Positions 36,572 to 47,508 of a stretch of DNA of 64,000 nucleotides are shown here, piece after piece (positions within the stretch are counted from its first letter, which is position 1; each line of letters begins with the position of its first letter). The position numbers and the translations under genes were made by a program. Under the pieces are notes generated by a model that did not search any database, was not told the DNA's origin, and saw nothing but the letters and a program-made list of their open reading frames with translations. Source of the stretch: Utricularia gibba (Eukaryota; Streptophyta; Magnoliopsida; Lamiales; Lentibulariaceae); assembly GCA_002189035.1 (NCBI GenBank), contig NEEC01000002.1:682001-746000 (forward strand), read 5' to 3'.

Positions 36572-38579
36572 ATGCGGAAGGTATCCGGGTTCGGGTCGGA
36601 TTCATCGCCGCCGCAGCGGTGCTGGGGTCTCCTCTGGGGCTTGCTCTTCATTGTCTCCGTTCAGATTTCGGAGGTTCACTTGCTGACAACTGATTGAAAA
36701 GGAACTGCACCAAAATTAATAACTGACAGATTTCTGCGTGAGTTAATGCAGGTATCAGGTGGAAGAAGGCTCGTTAAATCAGCAGCTTCAAATCCGTTCA
36801 CGCCCAAAGGGTATCTGCTGCGTTACTGGGAGAAGCAGATCGGCAATGGTTTACCCGGGCCGGGGTTTCTGATGGAGAAGGCGTCGCCGCTGACGGCCGC
36901 GCAATACGCCGCGTTTAGTAAAATCGCCGGCGATGGGAACGCACTTTCGGAGAAACTGGCGGAATTTTGTGCAGAGGCGAACCTGTTGTGCTTCCCTGAT
37001 CTGTCGCAGAGTTTGGAGAAACACGGTTCTGATGTCAGTTTTGCTAATTACATGGATCAGAACTTCACCAGCTACGGGAATGGGCGTCGTAAGGGAACCG
37101 ATGAATTCCGGAGTTACTCTGAGAATGATAATGTCGTCGTCGACACTTTCCGCCGCTACAGCCGCGGTTCCACTGATCATAAGGACAAGTTTGGGGCCTA
37201 TGCCACCGAGTCTAATGTGGTGGACCAGAGCTTCAACACGTACGGCACCGGCGCCACCGGCGGGAAGGCCAGTTCAAGAACTACGGGTACGAAGTAAACG
37301 TGCCCGATCTAACATTCACATCTTATTCCGATAGAGGCAACGGCCGGGATCAAAAATTCTCCGCCTACTCCACCGAAGCCAACGCCGGAGACGAGGGATT
37401 CGCTAGCTACGGCAAGAACGGAAAGGGTGCTGACAACACATTCACAAGCTACGGAAATGAATCAAACGTAATCGGCAGCAGTTTCAAGAACTACGGTGAA
37501 AATGGTAATCGGGGAAAGGATAAATTCACCTCTTACGGCGAGAACGGTAATGTGCCGGAGAATAATTTCCGCAACTACGGCGCTGGCGGTGAGGCTGCTA
37601 CAGATACTTTCAAAAATTACAGAGACCAATCCAATGTTGGAGACGACGGTTTTGATTCCTACGGTAAGAAATCTCATAGCACTGAGATAGGTTTCGTCAA
37701 TTACGGCCAATCCTTCAATGAGGGCACTGACAAATTCACCGGCTACGGCAAGGACTCCACCGCCGCAACCGTCGATTTCAAGATTTACGGCGTGAACAAC
37801 ACCTTCAAGGAGTACGACAAGGCCGCCACCACCACATTCTCCAGCTACCTCAACGAAACCTATTCCGCTGAGAAAGCCACGGCGGCAAGTGACACAAAAA
37901 AGGTAAGCAAGTGGGTGGAACCGGGGAAATTCTTCAGGGAGGCGATGTTGAAACAGGGCAGTCTAATGCCGATGCCGACATTAGAGACAAAATGCCGAGG
38001 AGATCGTTCTTGCCGCGCGGCATCGTCTCCAAACTGCCGTTCTCATCCTCAAAGATGTCTGAAATCAAGAAGATTTTCCATGCCAGCGATGAATCAAGCA
38101 TTTCCAAAATGGCCACAGATGCGCTACACGACTGCGAGCGCGCACCCAGTCCCGACGAAACCAAGCGGTGCGTGGCGTCGATCGAGGACATGATCGACTT
38201 CGCGACATCGGTTTTGGGCCGGAGCGTGGCGGTACGCACCACCGATTCAACCGCCGGCGCTAACTCCCAAATCTTACTCGGCGAAGTTAAAGGGATCAAC
38301 GGCGGCAAAGTCACCAAATCGGTGTCATGTCATCAGAGCCTTTACCCGTATCTGCTCTACTACTGCCATTCCGTCCCCAAAGTCCGGGTCTACGAAGCGG
38401 ATATCTTGGATCCGAATACCAGGTCCAAGATCAACCATGGCGTCGCCATCTGTCACCTGGACACCTCCTCGTGGAGCCCAGATCACGGCGCCTTCGTTGC
38501 GTTGGGCCCCAGCCCGGGTAAAATTGAAGTTTGTCATTGGATCTTTGAGAACGATATGACTTGGGCCGCCGCTGATTGA
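36572..38579 (+). CDS. BURP gene A: polygalacturonase-1-beta-like protein (frame broken twice)
   Basis: Cell-wall protein of the PG1-beta type, the non-catalytic partner of polygalacturonase. Exon 1 (36572-36673) codes the signal peptide, CWGLLWGLLFIVSVQISE. Exon 2 from 36752 codes NPFTPKGYLLRYWEKQIGNG, then about 21 FxxY repeats (FTSYGNG, FRSYSEN, FKNYGEN), then the BURP domain with FFREAMLKQGSLMPMP, FLPRGIVSKLPFSS, SVSCHQSLYPYLLYYCHSVP and the final EVCHWIFENDMTW. The frame shifts by one lost base near 37262 (GGCGGGAAGGCC, next to GKASS) and again near 37975 (ATGCCGACATT). Restoring one G at each site would give a continuous family-type protein. I treat it as a gene with sequence errors, not a proven pseudogene. 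Confidence 0.9.
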
Positions 38580-38698
38580 GCCCAATATTCACAGCGCCTT
38601 CGTTGCGTTGGGCCCCAGCCCGGGTAAAATTGAAGTTTGTCATTGGATCTTTGAGAACGATATGAATTGGGCCGCCGCTGATTGAGCCCAATATTCAC
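38488..38698 (+). repeat. 106-bp tandem duplication at the 3' end of BURP A
   Basis: Two copies (38488-38593, 38594-38698) carry the last codons, the stop and the first 3'-flank bases. They differ by one base in the coding part (ATGACT versus ATGAAT). The second copy lies after the stop, so it is not translated. Near-identity means a very recent event or an assembly artefact. Confidence 0.9.
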
Positions 38699-38858
38699 GG
38701 CCCATTATTTATCCTGCCCAGTTGTGTTTCCATTCATAGTAGAAAGATAAGGCGTGTAGGCCATGTGTTTTCAATTTTCGTTCTTCCCTTTTTATCCTGA
38801 CCATAAAGATTTATTGTGCGTGTGTTAAGCTGATTAACGAGGGTAAGAAAGTAAAAGC

Positions 38859-39004
38859 AAGCCAACTACCAGAGGCTGCGGGTACCAACCAGCTATATAG
38901 TCAATGCCCCCCCGGCAACCTGAGTACATGAAGCCAACTACCAGAGGCTGGGGGTACCAACTAACTATATAGTCAATGCCCCTCCCCGGCAACCTGAGTA
39001 CATC
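38859..39004 (+). promoter_or_regulatory. 72-bp tandem repeat carrying a TATA box, upstream of BURP B
   Basis: Two copies (38859-38930, 38931-39004) beginning AAGCCAACTACCAGAGGCTG and each holding CTATATAGTCAATGCCCC. The second copy's CTATATAG sits about 50 bp before the BURP B ATG at 39016. The repeat therefore duplicates the likely core promoter. Copies differ at several bases and by a small indel. Confidence 0.8.
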
Positions 39005-39015
39005 AAGGGAAAAAA

Positions 39016-41168
39016 ATGCGGTACACGTCCTCCACCGCCGCGGCTTCATCTCCACTACTTCGGCGCCGCCGTGGTATTCTCTTCGGCTACCTCTTGATCT
39101 TCGTCTGGATTCCGATTACGGAGGTACGATTATTAGTAACTGAGTTTCGAAGAAAATGTGCGGCTGTACGATTTGCATCTGAATCTATTTAGGTGGATGG
39201 CGGAAGAGGGGTCGATTCAAATCCGTTCACGCCTGAAGGCTATCTCCGGCGTTACTGGAAAAAGAAGGTCGATAACGATTTACCGAAACCTGAGTTTCTG
39301 ATGGAGAAGGCGTCGCCGCTCACGGCGGCGCAATATGCTGAATTCAGAAAAATAGCAAGCGATGTGAAATCTTTGTCGGAGAAATTGCCGGCGTTTTGTG
39401 AACAAGCGAATCTTCTGTGTTCATCGGTTCAGGAAAGACATGACGAGGATGTGGATTTTGTGAATTATAGGGACAAGAATTTCAGCAACTATGGAAATGG
39501 CCGTCATAGCGGAACCGACGAGTTCCGGAGATACTCCGAAAATGGTAATTCCGCTGTCGACGCTTTCCGGCGCTACAGCCGGGCTCTTTTAGCCACAATG
39601 ACAAGTTTGGAGCTTACGCTGGTGAGGCTAGTGTCGCGGACCAGAGCTTCAACAGTTACGGCACCGGCGCCCACCGCGGTGATGGCGAGTTCAAGAATTA
39701 CAATGAAAGAGTTAACGTGAGTGCAAATCTGCGATTCACGTCGTATTCCGATGGAAGCAACGGCAGGGCACAATCGTTCTCCGCCTACACTGATTCCGCC
39801 AACTCCGGCGATGAGTTGTTCGAGAGCTATGGGAAGGGCGGTAACGACGCCGACAACACGTTTACAAGCTACGGAAAGGAATCCAAAGAAATTGGAAGCA
39901 GTTTCAGGAACTACGCTGAGAGCGCCAATGGAGGCAATGATAAATTCACTTCTTATGGGTCTGACTCGAATGTGCCGGAGAATAGTTTCAGCAACTACGG
40001 CGATGGTGGCAATCATCCTACAGAAACCTTCAGCAATTACAGACATCAATCTGTTGCTGGTGAAGACAGTTTTGATTCTTACGGCAGGAGATCAAACAAT
40101 GCTGACATGGGTTTCGTCAATTACGGGCAGGACGGCACTGATAAGTTCAGTGGTTACGGCGACAATGCTAACGCCGCCGTGGTTGATTTCAAGATTTATG
40201 GCTCCGACAGTTCGTTCAAGGACTATCACCAAAAAAACAGCATTTCCCTTTCCAGTTACAGGAACCAGAGCACCGGCAATAACACCATCCCTGCAACAGT
40301 CGATTTCTTGAGTTATGGAGTGAACAACACCTTCACGGAGTATAGCAAGGAGGACACCACCACATTTTCCAGTTACAGGAACGAGAGCACATCCATGGCT
40401 GCCGGCGGTAGAAGAACCGGAAACACGTTTGCGGAGAAGGGTAAATTCTTCAGGGAGGCGATGTTGAAACAGGGAACTCTAATGCCCATGCCCGACATCA
40501 GAGACAAGATGCCGAGGAGATCGTTCCTGCCACGCGCCATCGCCTCCAAACTGCCGTTTTCATCCTCCAGAATCTCCGACATCAACAAGATTTTCCTTGG
40601 AAATGGCAACTCAAGCATCTCCAAAATGGTCACAAACGCACTCCATGAGTGCGAACGAGCCCCCAGTCCAGGCGAGACGAAGCGATGCGTGGCATCAATC
40701 GAGGACATGATCGACTTCGCAACATCGGTACTGGGCCGGAGCGTGGCTGTACGCACCACCGACGCCACCGCTGGCTCTAACGCGCAGATCCTACTAGGCG
40801 AAGTGAAGGGGATCAACGGCGGGGAGGTGACCCAATCGGTCTCGTGCCACCAAACCCTCTATCCGTACCTACTCTACTACTGCCACTCGGTTCCTAAAGT
40901 CCGGGTCTACGAAGCGGATATCTTGGATCCGAATTCCAGGTCCAAGATCAACCACGGCATTGCGATCTGCCACCTGGATACGACGTCGTGGAGCCCAGAT
41001 CACGGAGCTTTCATTGCACTGGGCCCGGGCCCCGGTACCATCGAAGTTTGCCACTGGATTTTTGAAAACGATATGACGTGGCTGCGATGGGCCCGGCCCA
41101 ATAACCCAGACCCGTCCCGGTTGAGCCCATATCAGTCAAGTGAGACACGTGTCTCGGAGACCGCATGA
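39016..41168 (+). CDS. BURP gene B: polygalacturonase-1-beta-like protein (one frame break)
   Basis: Same family and two-exon layout as gene A. Exon 1 39016-39123 codes a basic start and the hydrophobic segment ILFGYLLIFVWIPITE. Exon 2 from 39193 reads NPFTPEGYLRRYWKKKVDND, then about 23 FxxY repeats (FSNYGNG, FTSYGKE, FDSYGRR), then the BURP domain: KGKFFREAMLKQGTLMPMPD, FLPRAIASKLPFSS, CHQTLYPYLLYYCHSVPKVR, the CH pairs, and EVCHWIFENDMTW. One base is lost at about 39581 (AGCCGGGCTC); a G there restores the repeats. After DMTW the frame runs 25 extra residues that A and C lack; a G missing at 41080 would instead end it early. BURP domain is closely similar to A. Confidence 0.92.
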
Positions 41169-41905
41169 TCCGCTACTTTTTAGTACCAATAAATAATGAG
41201 CCACGTGCGTCGACTTATCTTCTGCGTAGTTTTCAATGGGTAAAAAAAGAGTTACCATTTGAGTGGAGGCAGTAAATTGTGGGACACCAATCATGAAAGC
41301 GGGCAGCAAATTTTTTATATTTCTTATTTCTTCAATCATGAAAGACTAATAATAAAAATAATTAGATAAATTTAATATTTGTATAGTTCTTACTTTTTTA
41401 AAATTTTTTATAAAATTTTTTAAATCGAATGGGTAAAAAAAGAAAAAAAGAGTTACCATTGAGTGGAGGCAGTAAATTCTGGGACACCTTCAATCATGAA
41501 AGCCGGCAGCAATCATGTGTGTTTTTTTGGCTCTTCTCGTGGGGTCCATCTCCTCCCCATTCTGTGGCCGCAGTTTCGCCACATCGCCCTAGTGATATCA
41601 CGATCGAAGGATCACTGCTGAGTGGAGTTGAAGGCTGGAGAAAATGGGGTTTGCTTTGTTAGAAGCCCTTTTGATGTTCTAAGAAAACGAACTATGAGTC
41701 AAAATGCACAGTTTCCAGTTTAAAAATCCGAATTTGATTGAAGGGATTCGACCAGAGCTGTCCAGATGAAATGGAATGTCAGTATTCGTTTAGATAGTTG
41801 TTTTATGCTCACAATTTGGCAGTGCCCATGTGCTCCTTTGGCTGAGCCGCCAGCCCCACAATATAAGAAAACAAATGAGTGTTCTTGTTTCGTCCTTCGG
41901 CAATT
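41169..41905. promoter_or_regulatory. Spacer and promoter of BURP C, with an imperfect direct repeat
   Basis: Contains two related copies of about 75-84 bp (41236-41310 and 41429-41512) with the shared block GAGTGGAGGCAGTAAATT and GGGACACC, then a partial third piece (TTCAATCATGAAAG, near 41330). A-rich insertions separate them. No gene seen. Confidence 0.6.
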
Positions 41906-43429
41906 ATGGGGACGCCTTCCGTCTCCTCCGCCGCGGTGGCGCTGCAGTGTCTCAGTCGCCTGTTGTGGTGGTTGCTGGTCTTCCTCTTAGTTCTCATCTC
42001 CGTAAGGAACACTGCACTGCCTCTTATTTGCACTGAACGAGATTTGAACTGATTTTTTGAATTAATGAAGGTGGAAGGGGTTATCGGAGGTGAGGATCTG
42101 TTGACGCCTAAAGCTTATGTGCTTAACTACTGGGAAAACCACGTCGCCCATGGGTTACCCATGTCGGAGTTTTTGACGGACAAGGCGTCCCCGCTCACGG
42201 CTGCGCAGTACGCTGAATTCAGTAAGATCGCCGTCGGTCAAAACCTCGTGTCGTCCCGACTGCCTGAGTTCTGCGCAAAGGCCAACCTTATGTGTTTAAC
42301 AGAAAACGACGAAGCCAAATCCTTGGATATTAACTTCAAACGCTACAACCATCATCACAAGGACTCTGATGCCAATCAAAAGGTAAACTCTGCTGCCAGA
42401 CATGTGAGAAGGCCTTCCTTGGATTGCTGCAAATTATATTATCTTTTACGAGCTGCAGAAGAATCCCTGCAAATGTAACACAGCAAACTTGTTCATTCCT
42501 CGTTTTTCAGTGCTTCCATGTTTTTTTTTTCTTGCCCAGGAAATCACGAGTCCTGAGTCTCTGGATTTTCTCTTCACAAGTTATCGCCAAAAGGGAGGCC
42601 GCAGGGTCAGCAAGTGTTGTCTAATTTCAATACTTAACGAGTTTCTAATTCTGCTTTTGATTTCGTTTACTAAAAACAGGGAACGACCAGGCCTCCGAGG
42701 AGTTTAGGCAAGAAGTTCCGGCTATACAACCAATACGTGGAGTCAGGAGACGATAAAGAGGTAGTGCCGCCGGGCATATTCTTCCGGGAGGCCATGTTGA
42801 AACCCAGCACCCGGATTCTCATGCCGGACTTTATAGACAAGAATCCGATAAGGTCGTTCCTGCCGCGCGACATCGTGTCCAAACTACCCTTCTCATCCAC
42901 TCAGATCGCTGAGATAAGAAACATCTTTCATGCCCGCAACGACTCCAGCATGTCCAAAATTGTCACCGAGGCAATCGATGACTGTGAGCAAGCCCCAAAC
43001 CAGGGTGAAACGAAACGGTGCGTGGCGTCGATCGAAGACATGATCGACTTCGCCACGGTGGTGCTAGGCCGGAGAGCGGTTGTGCGAACCATGGGCAGTA
43101 CTTCCGGCTCCGGTTCCACCGTCTTGCTCGGAGATGTAAAAGGGATGAATGGTGGAAAATTGACGAGGTCAGTTTCGTGCCATCAGACCCTTTACCCGTA
43201 TCTGCTCTACTACTGCCACTCCGTCAACGGAATTCATGTGTATGAAGCTGATATCTTGAACCCAAAAACCAAGTCCAAGATCAACACAGGAATTGCCATT
43301 TGCCACCAGGATACGTCCTCCTGGAGCCCTGCTCATTCGGCTTTCAACGCGCTGGGGCATGGCCCAGGGAAGATCGAGGTCTGCCATTGGATCTTCCAGA
43401 ATGATCTGACATGGGTTACTGCAGACTGA
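41906..43429 (+). CDS. BURP gene C: shortened BURP protein with only three FxxY repeats
   Basis: Four exons: 41906-42001 (signal peptide LLWWLLVFLLVLIS), 42071-42382, 42540-42605, 42680-43429, all phase 0 with GT-AG borders. Exon 2 codes LTPKAYVLNYWENHVAHGLP and ASPLTAAQYAEFSKIA. Only three FxxY units are left, FKRYNHH, FTSYRQK and FRLYNQY, one per exon, where A and B have more than 20 in one exon. The BURP domain is complete: FFREAMLKPSTRILMP, FLPRDIVSKLPFSS, CHQTLYPYLLYYCHSVNGIH, CHQDTSSWSPAHSAF and VCHWIFQNDLTWVTAD. Frame intact. Likely secreted to the wall; closer to repeat-poor BURP proteins in shape but clearly a relative of A and B. Confidence 0.93.
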
Positions 43430-44697
43430 GCGCAGACAGTGCAGAATAGCGACGGCGCGTGTTCTAAGAATAATGGCGGCTCCGTCGTGTCGTATCTGGG
43501 TTGCTTGTATAGCGTGTGAAGTGTTTGGTTGTCTTTATCGTGTTGTTGGAGGAATAAATTGCGTGAATGTTTCCAGTATCCTAAGGCTGTGGTGCCCCCT
43601 TCCATTACAACAGTACGAGAAAGCACACGCAGCCCTGGAGAATTTACAGTACGTCGTATGGGCCGGGCCACAGTACGAAGTTACTTCGATGGCTGGATAT
43701 TTAAATGGGCCGGCCCAATAAAATTTTGCCCTTGAGTTATTTTCGAATTTCATTATTAATTGCGATGGCCGCCTGGCGCCTGGTACCGTCTTCTTCTTCC
43801 GAGTGACTAACGAGTGACCGGCGTCGGTGGCACTTATGACAACTGTCATGTTTGTCTCACGCGAGACAGTAGCATCTGGGTTTTCCAGTCGGATAGGTGC
43901 ATATCGTGCGGAAGAGATATCATATTCTACTCGTATACTTGTTGAGTTTTGGTTTTGGAGATCAAGAATCAATTTTTTAATCTCGCGGCGTGAAATGAGT
44001 CAACATTTGTCTGAATCAACTGGCAGGGGCATGTGCCTCCATTTTCGTTATGGGTAGCAACCAAGATTGCAGCTTCCCCACTGATGAAGAAGGTTAACTG
44101 AAGGTTTTGGAATGTTGCTCTTGAATTGACGACAGGACACGTAGTTGGCAGAAGACGCTGCCTATTCATTCACTCTCCACATCTACTTTTATGGGATCTG
44201 TAACTCCTGCCCCCGTTGTCAAGGTTTCTGGAGGAAACTTCTAGAATAGGGGCCGCGCCTGTCCATGGCTTGTGCGGAAAATGGAGATCGTTCAACAGAT
44301 CAGCCGAACCCACAACCACTTCTGATCATTTTCCCGATTCTGGGTCATTTGGGAGCCCCCTGCTGCTTCTCAATCTCTCTCAGGAACCCAAGGAGAACTG
44401 CAATGGGGCATTCGTGTTTGCTTTAATCATTAGATTGAAATGATCCTTACGCAGAGTGACAGAAACGGGCGGGCGCTGATGACGAAACGGTGGGGGCAGG
44501 TTGAATTCCAGGCTGTCATTGTTTACCGTATAATAACCTAACTTCTTTCCCATATCTCCATGTTGGCATGAAGATTTGGTATCTTTCTCCATTCCTCTTG
44601 ACGATTAGGACAAGAGCCTCCTCTTGTTTTTTGATAAGACAAGGGGAAGGCTCTAATCCATTGATCCTCTGTAATTCCGCCTGTTGGTAGACAAAAG
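43430..44697. other. Spacer and long leader region before the lipase gene
   Basis: Holds the BURP C 3' flank, then GGGCCGGGCC and GGGCCGGCCC boxes (43661, 43708) with TATTTAAAT near 43698, a likely promoter. A short frame MAAWRLVPSSSSE starts near 43764. The rest to 44697 may be a long or spliced 5' UTR of the lipase gene. A 145-codon minus-strand frame (43535-43972) resembles nothing. Confidence 0.45.
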
Positions 44698-46616
44698 ATG
44701 GGGACATGCTGGGTGCTATCCCTGCAACTGGTGGAACTGTTTTTGAGTTCTCTTGTGCATATTGTGTATGGTTTCTACATATTCAGCACAGCTGTGGCTG
44801 GGGATTTGTCCTCGACTTTAAGCGATTGGCTTTTTGGCCCAAATTTGGCCGATTTTCACAAAAGGGAAGAATCTACAGGCTCCACGCAGGGTCAGCACGA
44901 CCTTCCACCGATCGTTTTGGTTCACGGGATCTTTGGTTTTGGAAAGGGGGTATGCATATGTGTATTGCGCTTTTGCCTGTTTCTAGGATTGCGCTTTTCA
45001 TAGTCACAGATTGAAGCTTTCCCTTCCGTTTTGAAGAAATTGGGAGGCTTGTCCTACTTTGCTGGAGCAGAAAAGAAAGATGACAGGGTGCTTGTCCCTG
45101 ACTTAGGTTCATTAACCAGTATTTACGATCGGTTAGTATGCTTTGAAGATCAATCATGAATGGACACCTTCTGAGTTCCATTCTGTTGTTAGAACTGAAT
45201 CTGAAAATCGTGCATATTTTAGTGCCAGAGAACTGTTTTACTACCTGAAAGGAGGCCAAGTAGATTATGGGGAAGAACACAGCACAGCTTGTGGACACTC
45301 CCAGTTTGGAAGAATCTATGAAACTGGTTGGTTGTTTTTGTCTCCATGGAATCGACCAGAGAATTGCCTTTACTTGCTTGTTGTTCATCAGGGCATTATC
45401 CTGAATGGGACGAGGACCATCCAGTTCATTTTGTCGGGCATTCTGCCGGAGCTCAGGTCGTAAGAGTCTTGCAGCAAATGCTTGCTGATAAGGTAAGAAT
45501 CTCTCAGTCCATTTCACAACAGTATTTCTTTACCAAAAAACGACCAGTTTGGTTCCATCTCAGACGTTCAAAGGCCATGAAAACACTTCAGCAAACTGGG
45601 TTGTGAGCATAACCTCGTTGTCTGGAGCTTTCAATGGAACAACAAGGACGTATTTGGACGGAATGCAGTAAGTTTTCGCCCAACTGGTGCTGTATGTTTC
45701 TTATTCAGCTTCAGGGATGTGTGCTTCTTATCCCCAGGCCAGAGGATGGCAAGTCCCTGAAGCCCATCAGCCTCCTGCAGCTCTGCAGGATAGGTGTTCT
45801 TCTCTACGATTGGTTCGACATTCCGATACTGAAATACTATTACAATTTCGGGTTTGATCATTTCGATCTGTCGTGGAAGAGGATCGGAATCCAGGGCCTG
45901 TTTCGCTGCCTGATGGGCAACGCAGGGCCATTTGCATCCGGAGATTGGATCCTCCCAGATCTCACCATCCAGGGCTCCATCAGGTTAAACCGCCGTGTTC
46001 ATACATTTCCTGATACATACTACTTCAGCTATGCCACCAAACGTACGAGGAAATTCATGGGCGCCACCGTCCCCTCGGGCGTACTCGGAATACACCCGAT
46101 GCTATTCCTCCGAGTGCTACAAATGAGCCAGTGGCGGCACCCACCGGAATCCACTCCTCCATATAAAGGTTACCGGTGAGTCAAGCGCCTGCCATCCGAG
46201 CTCCAACTCTTACTTCACCTCCTGAAATCTTCAATATCCGCAGGGATGATGACTGGTGGGAGAACGACGGAGCCCTGAATACAACCTCCATGACGCATCC
46301 TCGTTTCCCTGTAGAACACCCAAGCCAGCTGGTTACCCATGATTCAGAATTCCATCCTCTACAGCCAGGGATATGGTTGGTTACTGTCAAACCATCTGGC
46401 GTCCGTATACCTACTACCATTTCCTGTCACTGTTTTTGCATCGGCCTGCTTCTCAGGTATTACAAGATCGTGGAAGGAGACCATATTCTGTTCATAATCA
46501 ACAGAGAGAGAGCTGGAGTCGAGTTCGATCTGATATACGACAGCATCTTCGAGCGGTGCAGAAAACACGCATTCCGGAAGCTTCCCACTCTGCCCAACGG
46601 AGTCCGCCATAGCTGA
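44698..46616 (+). CDS. Alpha/beta-hydrolase, lipase-like (At1g10740/At1g23330 type)
   Basis: Predicted membrane-anchored or secreted serine hydrolase of the plant group related to bacterial thermostable lipases; substrate unknown. Seen: N-terminal hydrophobic anchor FLSSLVHIVYGFYIFSTAVA, oxyanion region PPIVLVHGIFGFGKG, then GGLSYFAGAEKKDDRVLVPD, ARELFYYLKGGQVDYGEEHS, nucleophile elbow VHFVGHSAGAQVVRVLQQML (GHSAG serine), SLSGAFNGTTRTYLDGM and NAGPFASGDWILPDLTIQGS. The end is FERCRKHAFRKLPTLPNGVR. Eight exons: 44698-44949, 45037-45131, 45223-45327, 45392-45492, about 45564-45669, 45738-46175, 46244-46375, 46457-46616. Phases all agree. Intact. Confidence 0.92.
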
Positions 46617-47508
46617 GCCACCGTCCCACTCCAAGAATGATGATGACGATGATGCGCGAAATGTCTGTGTATGGTTGACCTTGGGCCCCACAGATGGACC
46701 TGGAATTCAAAAGTTTACAAAAGAAAAAGAAATATTTTCTTTTTAGGTCGGTAAAGAAAATATGAATTTAATACAGTAATAAACATGTGATGGATATACA
46801 CACGATTGGTAAAATGTTTGTATTGCCCTTCTAATATATTTATTAAATAAAATATCATTTTAATAAATAACTAATTATAATAATATCACAAGGGACCAGT
46901 GTGGTTGGCCAATGCAAATAATTATAGGATATCCATTTTTAAATGAGCTATAATTTATTTACTATATGAAGATATACAGATTAATAATTAATTATACTAT
47001 CCTATTTTTAAATGGATCATTTAGAAAATTGATTATCTTAATTTTCTATCAATTTTTTATATACGATAACGACTTTTATCATATACTAAAGAAGGGATGT
47101 ACATTTTTTTAATATATATATATATTCCAAATCAATTCCTAATGCATAATTATTAATTATATTTTAATTTATAATAATACTCCCCCACGATGTGGGGCCA
47201 GGCTTGTGAACACTTCTCTTTTCTTTTTTGCTGCTGAGGGAAAAAGAATGGCGGCAATGTGAACGTACTTGACTGAAGCTTCCGCGCCGGGAGTAGGTTT
47301 GCACGTGGCTCCTTGCGGTTGTTGAGCTGAGGCGTCATTGCTCGCTACAGCAAGAAATAAAGAACTCATTTTTGGGTGGTACATGTCAACCCCTCATGCA
47401 TTACGCAGAAGCCGACGAGAGAAACTCCAGCAGTTTTTCAGTCTACTATATAAGCAATCGTTGCTTTGAGTTTCAACTCCGCTTTGTTTCTTTTCTGGGG
47501 TAACAACC
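46617..47508. other. AT-rich spacer and MATE promoter
   Basis: Strongly AT-rich at 46720-47180. Nearer the gene, CTATATAAGCAATCG at 47445 is a good TATA box about 60 bp before the ATG. A short minus-strand frame here is not convincing. Confidence 0.5.

Noticed and set aside
36752-38579. Programmed frameshifting in BURP A
   Set aside because: No slippery heptamer or pseudoknot seen, two shifts are needed, and paralogue C reads without any shift; lost bases explain it better.
37462-40816. Several minus-strand frames of 80-158 codons within BURP A and B
   Set aside because: Shadows of the repetitive FxxY coding sequence.
43535-43972. 145-codon minus-strand frame
   Set aside because: Crosses likely promoter sequence, no recognised motif, no splice context.
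44873-45517. 214-codon minus-strand frame
   Set aside because: Antisense shadow of lipase exons 1-4, which are well supported on the plus strand.
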